From positions 4,607,001-4,671,000 of the forward strand of contig NC_018691.1 in NCBI RefSeq assembly GCF_000300005.1: a stretch of 64,000 nucleotides of DNA, written 5' to 3'. A program made the position numbers and the translations under genes. The stretch is from Alloalcanivorax dieselolei B5 (GTDB lineage: Bacteria; Pseudomonadota; Gammaproteobacteria; Pseudomonadales; Alcanivoracaceae). Each line of letters begins with the position of its first letter. Within the stretch, counting starts at the first letter, position 1. A model generated the notes under the pieces. It saw nothing but the letters and a program-made list of their open reading frames with translations, did not search any database and had not been told where the DNA came from. Below are positions 25,482-33,426 of the stretch, one piece after another.

Positions 25482-26865
25482 AAAAGATCACTGTGACAGA
25501 TAAGCCACAGGGAGTATGGTCTTCCAAAGAAATTTGCGCTTTGTGTAAATCCATGACGGCCTTTACAAGCGCCAATCCAAGGCCGTTTCCAGGCGCATGG
25601 CGGCTGGCTTCCACGCGGTAGAATCGCCGAAACACTCGTGTCTTGTCTTCATCAGGGATGCCAGATCCTGTATCTGTTAATACGATGTGTATTTTTTCAT
25701 CCTTATTGAGAGCCCGAATCGTAATATGACCGCCTTCAGGAGTAAATTTCATCGCATTTTCAATCATATTGGAAAACGCCTGAAACAGAAGATCTTTATC
25801 TCCCGTTATATGGGGGATAACCATAGGCAAATCCATATTCAGCGTAATATTTTTTTCCTGTGCCAGCAGCGTATAATATTCATACAAATCATTTAAAAGT
25901 GCCTTCAGATCAACGCTGCAAAATGCTGAACGTCGCTTTCCATGTTCGATATTGGCAATCCGCAAAAGAGCATTAAAAGTTGCAATCATGCGGTTTGTTT
26001 CATCAGCGATATCATCAATGCTAACATCGCTTTCTCCTTTTTTGAGAGCCTCGATATGATGACTTAACCGTGTTAAGGGGGTACGTAGATCATGAGCGAT
26101 ATTGTCTGAAACTTGTCGTATTCCCGCGACCAAATCTTCAATGCGCCCCAACATGTTATTAAAAGTATCGGCAAGCGGCTTAAAATCACCCGTTGCGTGC
26201 TCAGTAGGAATACGCGCAGAAAGCTTTCCTGTTTTAATAACCGTATCTGCTGTTTGATGAATCAAGCGCATGCGCTTCAAAATCATGGCTCCCATCAAAA
26301 ACCCGATAAGCGCCATCATGAAAACCAAGGCAGTTGTAATCCAGGCCACCCCCATAATAGCCGCTTCAAGAGTTTGAAACGCATCAACATCGCGCCCGAC
26401 AAGCAGACTCATACCGTCACCCACTGTGAGCGTTTTGGCTAAAACATCATAATGCGGAAAAAATGCATCTTTTTGTTCCGGTGCATTGCCAATCACCTCA
26501 CCATAAGGGATATCATAAAGAACAAAATCACCGTCTTGATCCTCCATAACGCTAGGCACTGTATACAGGTTGCCTGTTATGCGGTTTCCATTTTTATCAC
26601 TCAGCAAATAAAAACTGCCGATATCTGGGCTTTCCAGGCGCTGCTCAACGGCCTTACGAAGTGTCGCCTCTGGATTTTCGGAGAAGTCATAAACATCACT
26701 AAAACCGTGAATATCGACCTCTAACGCGGCTTGTGTTTCCGTATAAGTATTGCCGTGATAAGCGATATACAAAAAGCTGCCCGCCACACAAGCCGCAATG
26801 ATCAATACGCCTGTATAAAGAATGGCCAGATTGCGAACATTGCTAATCCATGCGCCGAGCTGCAT
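25477..26865 (-). CDS. Sensor histidine kinase
   Basis: A 462-residue membrane kinase. TM1 is about residues 13-35; a periplasmic sensor of roughly 130 residues with many acidic residues follows; TM2 is about residues 168-195; then a HAMP linker, the dimerisation/phospho-acceptor helix NIAHDLRTPLTRLSHHIEAL (His258), and the ATPase domain with LFQAFSNMIENAMKFTPEGG (N box), DTGSGIPDEDKTRVFRRFYR and GNGLGLALVKAVMDLH. It lies eight bases after the response regulator, its evident partner. The very C-terminus is shaped by the MITE-like insert. The signal is unknown. Confidence 0.93.
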   Translation of the reverse strand: MQLGAWISNVRNLAILYTGVLIIAACVAGSFLYIAYHGNTYTETQAALEVDIHGFSDVYDFSENPEATLRKAVEQRLESPDIGSFYLLSDKNGNRITGNLYTVPSVMEDQDGDFVLYDIPYGEVIGNAPEQKDAFFPHYDVLAKTLTVGDGMSLLVGRDVDAFQTLEAAIMGVAWITTALVFMMALIGFLMGAMILKRMRLIHQTADTVIKTGKLSARIPTEHATGDFKPLADTFNNMLGRIEDLVAGIRQVSDNIAHDLRTPLTRLSHHIEALKKGESDVSIDDIADETNRMIATFNALLRIANIEHGKRRSAFCSVDLKALLNDLYEYYTLLAQEKNITLNMDLPMVIPHITGDKDLLFQAFSNMIENAMKFTPEGGHITIRALNKDEKIHIVLTDTGSGIPDEDKTRVFRRFYRVEASRHAPGNGLGLALVKAVMDLHKAQISLEDHTPCGLSVTVIFS

Positions 26866-26873
26866 AAAAAATC

Positions 26874-27572
26874 CTAATTTTCTCTAAAAATATAGCCAGA
26901 GCCGCGCACCGTTTTTATAAAGGATGCTTTTCCCTTATCATCAATCTTGCTGCGGATGCGGCTGATATGTACATCTATCACGTTGGTTTCCGGATCGAAA
27001 TGATAATCCCAAACCTGTTCCAGCAGCATTGTGCGTGTCACCAATTTACCTCTATTCCGCATGATATATTCCAGCAAACGAAATTCACGTGGTTGAACTT
27101 CTATGGCCTGGCCGTTCTTTGTGACTTTATGTTTCAGCAAGTCCAATTCCAGATCCGCGACCTTAAGTATGGTATCTGCTGACTGTCTAGGGTTATGGCG
27201 TTTGGCAATAACCTCAAGTCGTGCCATCAATTCGGAAAATTGAAACGGTTTAACCAGGTAATCATCTCCGCCGGCCTTTAACCCGTCTACCCGATCATCA
27301 ACATCCCCCAATGCGCTTAAAATCAACACAGGGGTTTGGATTCCACTGGCGCGTAGTGTTTTTAGAATCGTCATGCCATCCGGTGCAGGAAGCATGCGAT
27401 CCAGAACAATGGCGTCAAATTCTTCCGTTGTAGCCATAAATAGACCATCACGGCCAGAGTCCGTCTGCTCTGTCGTATGGCCATGTTCGCTTAATCCTTT
27501 CAGGATATAAGACCGAACCGTTTCATCATCTTCTACAACTAAAATGCGCAACAGAACCTCGCGTTCTTTCAT
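26874..27572 (-). CDS. OmpR-family response regulator
   Basis: A 232-residue response regulator. The receiver domain has the acidic pair in LVVEDDETVRSYIL, the phospho-accepting Asp58 in DAIVLDRMLP and Lys in GDDYLVKPFQFSEL. The C-terminal winged helix reads VQPREFRLLEYIMRNRGKLVTRTMLLEQVWDYHFDPETNVIDVHISRIRSKI. ATG at 27572 is chosen; the frame continues upstream into the IS5 end, which probably replaced the original promoter region. It heads the island's block and presumably drives the OmpV and pump genes. Confidence 0.93.
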   Translation of the reverse strand: MKEREVLLRILVVEDDETVRSYILKGLSEHGHTTEQTDSGRDGLFMATTEEFDAIVLDRMLPAPDGMTILKTLRASGIQTPVLILSALGDVDDRVDGLKAGGDDYLVKPFQFSELMARLEVIAKRHNPRQSADTILKVADLELDLLKHKVTKNGQAIEVQPREFRLLEYIMRNRGKLVTRTMLLEQVWDYHFDPETNVIDVHISRIRSKIDDKGKASFIKTVRGSGYIFREN

Positions 27573-27581
27573 TTTAATCCA

Positions 27582-27867
27582 GGAAACCTCTGAATAATTT
27601 CCCGATTTTGTCATAATATCCAAAATTTCCCGAGAGCACCCGACCATGAATCAAATCAGCTTTGCCGAAGCCGAGTACAACTACAAAAAGAAGAAAATCC
27701 GGCGCGAGAAGTTTCTCGAGCAGATGGACAAGCTGATCCCCTGGAAGCGCCTGGAAAACCATATTCGACGCTATTATCCCAAGTCAGGGAATGGCCGCCA
27801 ACCCTATCCGTTGGAAGTCATGCTGCGTATACATTGTATGCAACTGTTCTACAACCTGAGCGATTGG
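27582..27867 (+). mobile_element. Left end of an IS5-family element, truncated
   Basis: GGAAACCTCTGAATAATTT at 27582-27600 looks like an IS5-group terminal repeat and begins just upstream of the response regulator start. The transposase follows in normal order but breaks off near 27867; no matching right end is present. It marks the right side of the AT-rich island. Confidence 0.6.
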
Positions 27868-27900
27868 GTATCACATCGATTTTCCTTTTGTTTGATTTGA
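27646..27900 (+). pseudogene. Truncated IS5-family transposase (N-terminal ~74 residues)
   Basis: The frame opens MNQISFAEAEYNYKKKKIRR, continues FLEQMDKLIPWKRLENHIRRYYP and GNGRQPYPLEVMLRIHCMQLFYNLSD, and is the standard start of IS5-group transposases of more than 300 residues. Homology ends after YNLSDW; the last ten residues (SHRFSFCLI) come from unrelated sequence and a stop follows. All DDE catalytic residues are lost, so it is inactive. It lies divergent from the response regulator. Confidence 0.88.
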
Positions 27901-28030
27901 ACAGAAAATCAAAGGATAAAGGCTTCCGGCTTTTCTCGGGGTTGCTGACACATTAAATTTTGTTAATGATAGCCTCCCCGAATTTCCGCCTATATTTGTG
28001 CTGAAAACCTTATTCAGGGGCACATCGCGA

Positions 28031-28107
28031 TGCGCCCAGGTAAGCGCCGCCAATTGGATGAAGACTCCCTGGAAAATCGAATTGAGCGTGTCAACTCTAT
28101 TCAGGAC
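28031..28107 (+). pseudogene. Possible start of a second broken transposase
   Basis: ATG at 28031 opens MRPGKRRQLDEDSLENRIER and runs into the inverted 20-base sequence at 28088-28107, beyond which it reads only into the amtB terminator. The basic, charged start resembles transposase N-termini, but I cannot place the family. With 27901-28030 (AT-rich, no gene seen) it is probably debris of a second insertion sequence whose end is the 28088-28107 repeat. Confidence 0.3.
28088..28107. repeat. Right member of the island-flanking inverted pair
   Basis: GTGTCAACTCTATTCAGGAC is the inverted partner of 18346-18365. GC-rich core sequence resumes directly after it. Confidence 0.55.
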
Positions 28108-28117
28108 GGGTGGCCAC

Positions 28118-28148
28118 AAAAAAGGGCGCCTCGCAGGCGCCCTTTTTT
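28118..28148. terminator. Rho-independent terminator of amtB
   Basis: AAAAAAGGGCGCCT pairs with AGGCGCCCTTTTTT around CGC. It lies 18 bases past the amtB stop and has U-runs in both directions. Confidence 0.9.
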
Positions 28149-28166
28149 CGTCGGGAAGGTTGTCGA

Positions 28167-29426
28167 TCAGCTCTTCACGAACTCCGGGTAGGCTTCCATA
28201 CCGCAGTCCACCAGATCCATGCCTTCGTACTCTTCTTCCTCGGTGACACGAACCCCCATCACCGCCTTGAGGATGCCCCAGACGATCAGGCTGGCCACGA
28301 ACACCCAGATGAAGATGGTCAGGGCGCCGATGATCTGACCGGAGAAGGACGAGTCACTGTTGGTGATCGGCACCAGCAGCAGGCCCAGCAGACCCACCAC
28401 GCCGTGCACCGAGATGGCGCCCACCGGGTCGTCGACTTTCAGCTTGTCCAGGGTGACGATGCTGAACACCACTAGCACACCACCGAGCGCACCAAACAGG
28501 GTCGCCAGCAGCGGTGTCGGCGTGGACGGCTCGGCGGTGATCGCCACCAGCCCGGCCAGAGCGCCGTTGAGCAGCATGGTCAGGTCGGACTTGCCGAACA
28601 GGATACGGGCCACGATCAGGGCGGCGATGGCGCCACCGGCGGCGGCGGCGTTGGTGTTCATGAACACCACGGCCACGGAGTGCGCGTTGGCGGCGTCACC
28701 CAGTTTCAGCACGGAACCGCCGTTAAAGCCGAACCAGCCCATCCACAGGATGAAGGTACCCAGGGTCGCCAGCGGCAGGTTGGCGCCGGGAATGGCGTTG
28801 ATCTGCCCGTTGGCGCCGTACTTGCCTTTACGCGGACCGAGCAGCAGCACCCCAGCCAGAGCGGCGGCGGCGCCGGCCATGTGCACGATGCCGGAACCGG
28901 CGAAGTCGGAGAAGCCCAGGTCGCCCAGGTTATACATACCGAAGACGTCGGCACCACCCCAGGTCCAGGCGCCTTCCAGCGGATAGATCAGGCCGGTCAT
29001 GACCACGGCGAACAGCAGGAACGCCCACAACTTCATCCGCTCAGCCACGGCACCGGAAACGATGGACATGGCGGTGGCCACGAACACCACCTGGAAGAAG
29101 AAGTCGGACGCACCAGAGTAAACGGAATCACCATCGAAGCCGTTCTCCGCGGAAGCGGACAACACGCCACCCAGATCGAAGTCGGTAATGCCTTTCAGAA
29201 AGATGCCACCGTCGTACATGATGGCGTAGCCGCACACCATGTACATGGTGCAAGCGATGGCGAACAGCGCCACGTTCTTGGTCAGAATTTCAGTGGTGTT
29301 CTTGGCGCGTACCAGGCCCGCCTCCAGCATGGCGAAGCCCGCGGCCATCCACATCACCAGTGCGCCACAGATCACGAAATAAAAAGTGTCGATGGCGTAC
29401 TGCAATTCAAAGATTTGGTTTTCCAC
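28167..29426 (-). CDS. amtB: Ammonium transporter
   Basis: A 419-residue Amt channel with about 11 membrane spans, carrying ammonium/ammonia into the cytoplasm. Signature regions include GFAMLEAGLVRAKNTTEIL, DFAGSGIVHMAGAAAALAGVLLLGPR with the first pore His, and SVHGVVGLLGLLLVP with the second. It is 76 bases downstream of glnK, whose product blocks the channel when nitrogen is plentiful. The pair probably shares the sigma-54/NtrC-type control region at 29948-30057. The N-terminus lacks a long signal peptide, being simply MENQIFELQYAID before the first span. Confidence 0.96.
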   Translation of the reverse strand: MENQIFELQYAIDTFYFVICGALVMWMAAGFAMLEAGLVRAKNTTEILTKNVALFAIACTMYMVCGYAIMYDGGIFLKGITDFDLGGVLSASAENGFDGDSVYSGASDFFFQVVFVATAMSIVSGAVAERMKLWAFLLFAVVMTGLIYPLEGAWTWGGADVFGMYNLGDLGFSDFAGSGIVHMAGAAAALAGVLLLGPRKGKYGANGQINAIPGANLPLATLGTFILWMGWFGFNGGSVLKLGDAANAHSVAVVFMNTNAAAAGGAIAALIVARILFGKSDLTMLLNGALAGLVAITAEPSTPTPLLATLFGALGGVLVVFSIVTLDKLKVDDPVGAISVHGVVGLLGLLLVPITNSDSSFSGQIIGALTIFIWVFVASLIVWGILKAVMGVRVTEEEEYEGMDLVDCGMEAYPEFVKS

Positions 29427-29502
29427 GTTGCAACCCTCCGAGAAATAAAAACGTGTCCAAAAGCCTTGGCATGGGTCGATTCAGCACACGTTCTAAAACT
29501 TC

Positions 29503-29889
<387 letters not shown>

Positions 29890-29947
29890 TCAGGCCCCTC
29901 TTTGGTTCCCGATCCATCCACTTGCGCGAACGCTCTGACCCATCTTG

Positions 29948-29963
29948 TGCACGACCCATGCCA
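29948..29963 (-). promoter_or_regulatory. Likely sigma-54 promoter of glnK-amtB
   Basis: On the minus strand TGGCATGGGTCGTGCA fits the consensus TGGCACG-N4-TTGCA with two changes and exact GG-GC spacing. It lies about 107 bases upstream of the glnK start. With the site at 30042-30056 it makes the expected nitrogen-limitation control region. The 309-base stretch 29842-30150 contains these sites and a TATAAT (30033-30038) that could serve ubiK, but no gene. Confidence 0.7.
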
Positions 29964-30041
29964 GTTTTAAAAAGTCACGCTTTCTCAAAGGGTTACATCG
30001 CCGACGCGGGCCACGCTCCGACTCCGCTGCGGTATAATAGT

Positions 30042-30056
30042 GCACCGACTTGGAGC
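30042..30056. promoter_or_regulatory. Likely NtrC-binding site
   Basis: GCAC-CGACTTG-GAGC matches the NtrC dyad GCAC-N7-GTGC with one change. It sits about 80 bases upstream of the sigma-54 element, a normal enhancer distance, and next to a TATAAT facing ubiK. Confidence 0.5.
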
Positions 30057-30150
30057 GCGTTCCATTTTGGGGCACGGCAGTCAGTGCCGCACAACCCCGA
30101 CCTGGAGTGATACCATCACGCCGACTGAACGCATAGTGGAGCCTACGGCC

Positions 30151-30408
30151 ATGCAAAGCCAACCCTTTATCGATCGACTAATGGCCGACATTCAGCGGCG
30201 CCTGCCCGGGGATCCGGGGCAGCTGCGCGACGATGTGGAACACAGTATAAGGGCAGTGCTGGGCGAAGCGCTGGCGCGGCTGGATTTGATCAGCCGGGAG
30301 GAATTCGATGTGCAACAGCGGGTGCTGGAACGCACCCGCGAGAAGCTGGAAACGCTGGAAAAGCAGGTGGCGGCGCTGGAGCGCGCCGCGCAATCAGACG
30401 AACAATAG
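30151..30408 (+). CDS. ubiK: Ubiquinone biosynthesis accessory factor (YqiC-type)
   Basis: An 85-residue UbiK/YqiC (BMFP family) protein. It helps the late, soluble ubiquinone-synthesis complex. The N-terminal half (MQSQPFIDRLMADIQRRLPG ... LRDDVEHSIRAVLGEALARLDLISREEFDVQQRVLERTREKLETLEKQVAALE) is amphipathic and ends in a trimeric coiled coil, as expected. ATG at 30151 gives the usual length. Its place beside glnK-amtB and near yifB matches the order in Pseudomonas. Confidence 0.92.
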   Translation: MQSQPFIDRLMADIQRRLPGDPGQLRDDVEHSIRAVLGEALARLDLISREEFDVQQRVLERTREKLETLEKQVAALERAAQSDEQ

Positions 30409-30411
30409 CGG

Positions 30412-32322
30412 TTACCCCAGCGTCGCCGGGGTAACGATATTGAAGGAAGACTGGAACTGATCGAGCATGCTGAACAGAGCCGCCACCTTGGCCTGGTCCC
30501 CGGCCACCGCCAGCCGACCGTCCTGCATGCACTGCGGCAACGTCAGTTTACCCAGACCGACTTGATCCAGGTCGGCCTTGCCCATGGTGACGCTGGCGTC
30601 GGCGTTATCATGGCGGTGCCCTTCCAGATAGGTGAGCACGCCATTGCGCACGGTCAGGGCGAAGTCCTGATCCAGATCCGGGAAGTGCCAGTTCAGGGTC
30701 ATCGGTTGTGACGCGGCCTTTTCGCTGTCCAGCCGGATCGCCAGCAAGGAAAAGAAAAACGCCGGGGTCAGCGCCCGCACCAGATCCGGTGCTTGCCCGC
30801 CCGGCACCCGCTTGACGCCCTTGCGCAGTTCCTGGGCACCGGTGAGGTAGGCGTTGCGCCAGGTAGTGTTCTCGCACTGATACCCCAGTTGTTCCAGGGT
30901 ATCCGCCTGCAATTCCCTGGCGGCGGCGTTGTCCGGATCAGCGAACACCACCTGGTTGACGATCTCCGCCACCCAGCGATATTCACCGCGTTCGAATTCC
31001 GCTCTGGCTTTTTCCAGTACCGCTTCGGCACCGCCCATCCACTCGATGGTACGGCGGGCGCTTGCCACCGGCGGCAGCGGATTCAGGTGGGCCGGATTGG
31101 CGTCGTAGAAACCCATGTAGCGTTGGTAAACGGCGCGCACGTTGTGGCTTACCGAGCCGTAATAATCGCGGGCATGCCAGCGTTGCGCCAACGGTTGCGG
31201 CAGACTTTTGATGTGCTCGGCGATGTCCATCGGCGTCAGGCCGTGGTTGAGCAGGCGCAGGGTTTCGTCGTTGAGGAAAGCGTACATATCACGCTGATCA
31301 GCCAGGTACTCACGGATATTGTCCGCGCCCCAGGTGGGCCAATGGTGCTGGGCAAACAGCACATCACTGCGATCCCCATAGCGGGCCAGGGTCTGGCCGA
31401 GATAGTAGGACCAGATGCGCGGATCACGGACCAGCGCGCCACGGATAGTGAGGATGTTGTGCATGCACTGGCAGGCGTTCTCGGCCACGCACAGTGCCCG
31501 CCATTGCGGAAAATACAGGTTCATTTCGGCCGGGGCTTCGGTGCCCGGGGTCAGTTGGAATTCGATTTCCACACCGTCGATGGTGTGGGTTTCAAACGCC
31601 TCGCTGATTTCATCGGTGGGCGCGATCAGGGTCACGGTACCCCGGGATGTGCCCTTGCCCAGACCCGCGTCCACCTGACCGCGCGGCCCCTTCGGCAGCA
31701 ACCCGCCATACATGTATTGTGCACGGCGGCGCATGGCCGGGCCGGCGTAGACGTTTTCGCTGACGGTCTCTTCCATGAACCCTTCCGGGGCGTATACCCG
31801 TACCTTGCCGGAGTGCACCTCCTCTTCGCTGATCACCCCTTTCACGCCACCGAAGTGATCCACATGGCTGTGGGTGTAAATCACCGCCACCACCGGACGA
31901 TGCGGACGGTGCTGGTAATACAGTTCCAGCCCCGCCTTGGCGACCTCGGCGCTGACCAGCGGATCCATGATGATCAGGCCGCTATCACCTTCGATGATGT
32001 TCATGTTGGAAAGATCGAAACCACGCACCTGATAGATGCGCTCGCACACCTGGAACAGGCCGGTGTGGTTATTCAGACGCGCCAGCCGCCACAGGCTGGG
32101 GTTTACCGTATCCGGCGCTTCCTCGCTTTCCTGGAAATCATAGGCGCGGAAATCCCACACCACCCGGCCATCCTCGCGACGCACCTCGTCGCCATCGAAA
32201 GTGGCGATAAAACCGCGCCGGGCATTCTCGAAATCGGTTCTGTTCTCGAACGGCAGGCGATCCCGCCAACCATGATTGCAGGCAATAGTAGCGGGCTGGG
32301 CGGGCTTGGATTGATCACACAT
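30412..32322 (-). CDS. Alkyl sulfatase, SdsA1-like
   Basis: A 636-residue type III alkyl sulfatase that cleaves sulfate from long-chain alkyl sulfates such as SDS, releasing fatty alcohols. The metal site THSHVDHFGGV is at residues 150-160, and the conserved AENACQCMHN and FAQHHWPTWG stretches supply further ligands. The middle holds the helical dimerisation domain, and the C-terminal 120 residues are an SCP2-like domain (LNWHFPDLDQDFALTVRNGVLTYLEG). No signal peptide is visible although P. aeruginosa SdsA1 is secreted, so it may be cytoplasmic. The start at 32322 has GGAG upstream. It is divergent from a LysR gene, the usual SDS-responsive pairing. Confidence 0.94.
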   Translation of the reverse strand: MCDQSKPAQPATIACNHGWRDRLPFENRTDFENARRGFIATFDGDEVRREDGRVVWDFRAYDFQESEEAPDTVNPSLWRLARLNNHTGLFQVCERIYQVRGFDLSNMNIIEGDSGLIIMDPLVSAEVAKAGLELYYQHRPHRPVVAVIYTHSHVDHFGGVKGVISEEEVHSGKVRVYAPEGFMEETVSENVYAGPAMRRRAQYMYGGLLPKGPRGQVDAGLGKGTSRGTVTLIAPTDEISEAFETHTIDGVEIEFQLTPGTEAPAEMNLYFPQWRALCVAENACQCMHNILTIRGALVRDPRIWSYYLGQTLARYGDRSDVLFAQHHWPTWGADNIREYLADQRDMYAFLNDETLRLLNHGLTPMDIAEHIKSLPQPLAQRWHARDYYGSVSHNVRAVYQRYMGFYDANPAHLNPLPPVASARRTIEWMGGAEAVLEKARAEFERGEYRWVAEIVNQVVFADPDNAAARELQADTLEQLGYQCENTTWRNAYLTGAQELRKGVKRVPGGQAPDLVRALTPAFFFSLLAIRLDSEKAASQPMTLNWHFPDLDQDFALTVRNGVLTYLEGHRHDNADASVTMGKADLDQVGLGKLTLPQCMQDGRLAVAGDQAKVAALFSMLDQFQSSFNIVTPATLG

Positions 32323-32381
32323 GGGGATTCTCCGGGCTGGGCAGGGTGCGCCCTGTTGTACGCCGGCGTCCGCAATGTTAC

Positions 32382-32413
32382 AAATGCATAACATTTATTA
32401 AATCAATGCATTT
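32382..32413. promoter_or_regulatory. LysR-type operator between the sulfatase and its regulator
   Basis: AAATGCAT (32382-32389) and ATGCATTT (32406-32413) form a perfect inverted repeat with a 16-base spacer, centred in the 100-base divergent region. This is well placed for a LysR regulator to act on both genes. Confidence 0.6.
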
Positions 32414-32422
32414 ATCGCATTC

Positions 32423-33322
32423 ATGAATCTGCGCCGGCTGGAACAACTGGTGGCCCTGGCCGAGGAACGCTCCTTCGTCAAAGCCGCGGAACGCACTCAC
32501 CTGAGCCAACCTGCCCTGACCCGTGGCATCCAGAACCTGGAACACGAGCTGGGCATCCGCCTGTTCGACCGCACCTCCCAAGGCGTGGTCCCCACCGCCG
32601 CCGGCCAGCAGTTGATCAACCGTGCCCGGCGGGTGCTGTTCGAAGCCCGCGGGCTGCGCCGGGACGCCGACCTGATCCGCAATCACGAGATGGGCGAGGT
32701 CCGCTTCGGCGCCGGCTCCTACCCTTCCGCCATCCTGCTGCCGGACGTGCTCGGCACCCTGATGAGCGAATTCCCGCACCTGCAGATCAAAGTGGAAGTG
32801 AACGACTGGGCCACCCTGCTGCGTAAAGTGGAAATGGAGGAACTGGATTTCGCCGTGGTGGAACGGCGCACCGTGCCCCACGACTCCGCCCTGGAAAGCC
32901 AGCCCCTGTCGAAGGAGGCCGCCGGCTGGTATGTACGCCGGGGGCATCCCCTGGCGGATGGGAGAGCGGTAGCCACACGCGATCTCGGCGACTATCCGCT
33001 GGTGTCCGTGCCGTTGCCGGAAACCGCCCGCAACCGTCTGAAACGGCGGCTGGGCCAGTCCCCCGGAGAAGCACTGGCACTCAGCCTCGAATGCAACGAC
33101 CTGGTGACCCTGCGCGAGGTGGTGACCCGTACCGATGCCGTGCTCAGCGCCACACCCTCGGTCTGCCGCGCTCAGGTGGCAGCGGGGCGGCTGGTAAGAC
33201 TGAACATTCAGGACAGTCATCAGGAAGTGGAACTGGCGGTGGCGCGCCTGGCCAACCGCACCCTGTCGCCGGCGGCGCACAAGGCGCTGTCACTGATCCA
33301 GGCCTGGGCGGACCAGCACTGA
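32423..33322 (+). CDS. LysR family regulator of the alkyl sulfatase
   Basis: A 299-residue LysR-type regulator. The DNA-binding head is MNLRRLEQLVALAEERSFVKAAERTHLSQPALTRGIQNLEHELGIRLFDRTSQGV; the rest is the effector domain. Divergent placement next to the sulfatase and the shared inverted repeat at 32382-32413 point to control of that gene, as SdsB1 controls sdsA1. It overlaps the operator closely, so it probably regulates itself. A short hairpin with T5 follows the stop. Confidence 0.9.
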   Translation: MNLRRLEQLVALAEERSFVKAAERTHLSQPALTRGIQNLEHELGIRLFDRTSQGVVPTAAGQQLINRARRVLFEARGLRRDADLIRNHEMGEVRFGAGSYPSAILLPDVLGTLMSEFPHLQIKVEVNDWATLLRKVEMEELDFAVVERRTVPHDSALESQPLSKEAAGWYVRRGHPLADGRAVATRDLGDYPLVSVPLPETARNRLKRRLGQSPGEALALSLECNDLVTLREVVTRTDAVLSATPSVCRAQVAAGRLVRLNIQDSHQEVELAVARLANRTLSPAAHKALSLIQAWADQH

Positions 33323-33340
33323 CCCGCTCCGGGTCTTTTT
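33321..33340 (+). terminator. Short terminator after the LysR gene
   Basis: GACCCG-CTC-CGGGTC followed by TTTTT, beginning in the stop codon. Confidence 0.6.
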
Positions 33341-33426
33341 CCTACGCGCGCCGACGACAATATCGCACCCACCGTCACCGCCCTGGCTGACAGCCATCCC
33401 GGCCCCATTGCCCTACCCTGAACCGC

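Larger units (their letters stand above)
18346..28107. mobile_element. Putative acquired island: two-component system, OmpV and RND pump
   Basis: The segment between the inverted 20-base sequences is clearly AT-richer than both flanks and uses many AAA, GAA, TTT and AAT codons. All six intact genes point the same way. It carries a truncated IS5-type transposase on the right and a MITE-like insert inside. The right flank returns to GC-rich sequence exactly at the amtB terminator. No integrase or tRNA target is visible, so the transfer route was probably IS-mediated. Acquisition is inferred from composition and edges. Confidence 0.65.

Noticed and set aside
30793-32391. 532-codon frame opposite the alkyl sulfatase
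   Set aside because: No motifs and full overlap with a well-supported gene.
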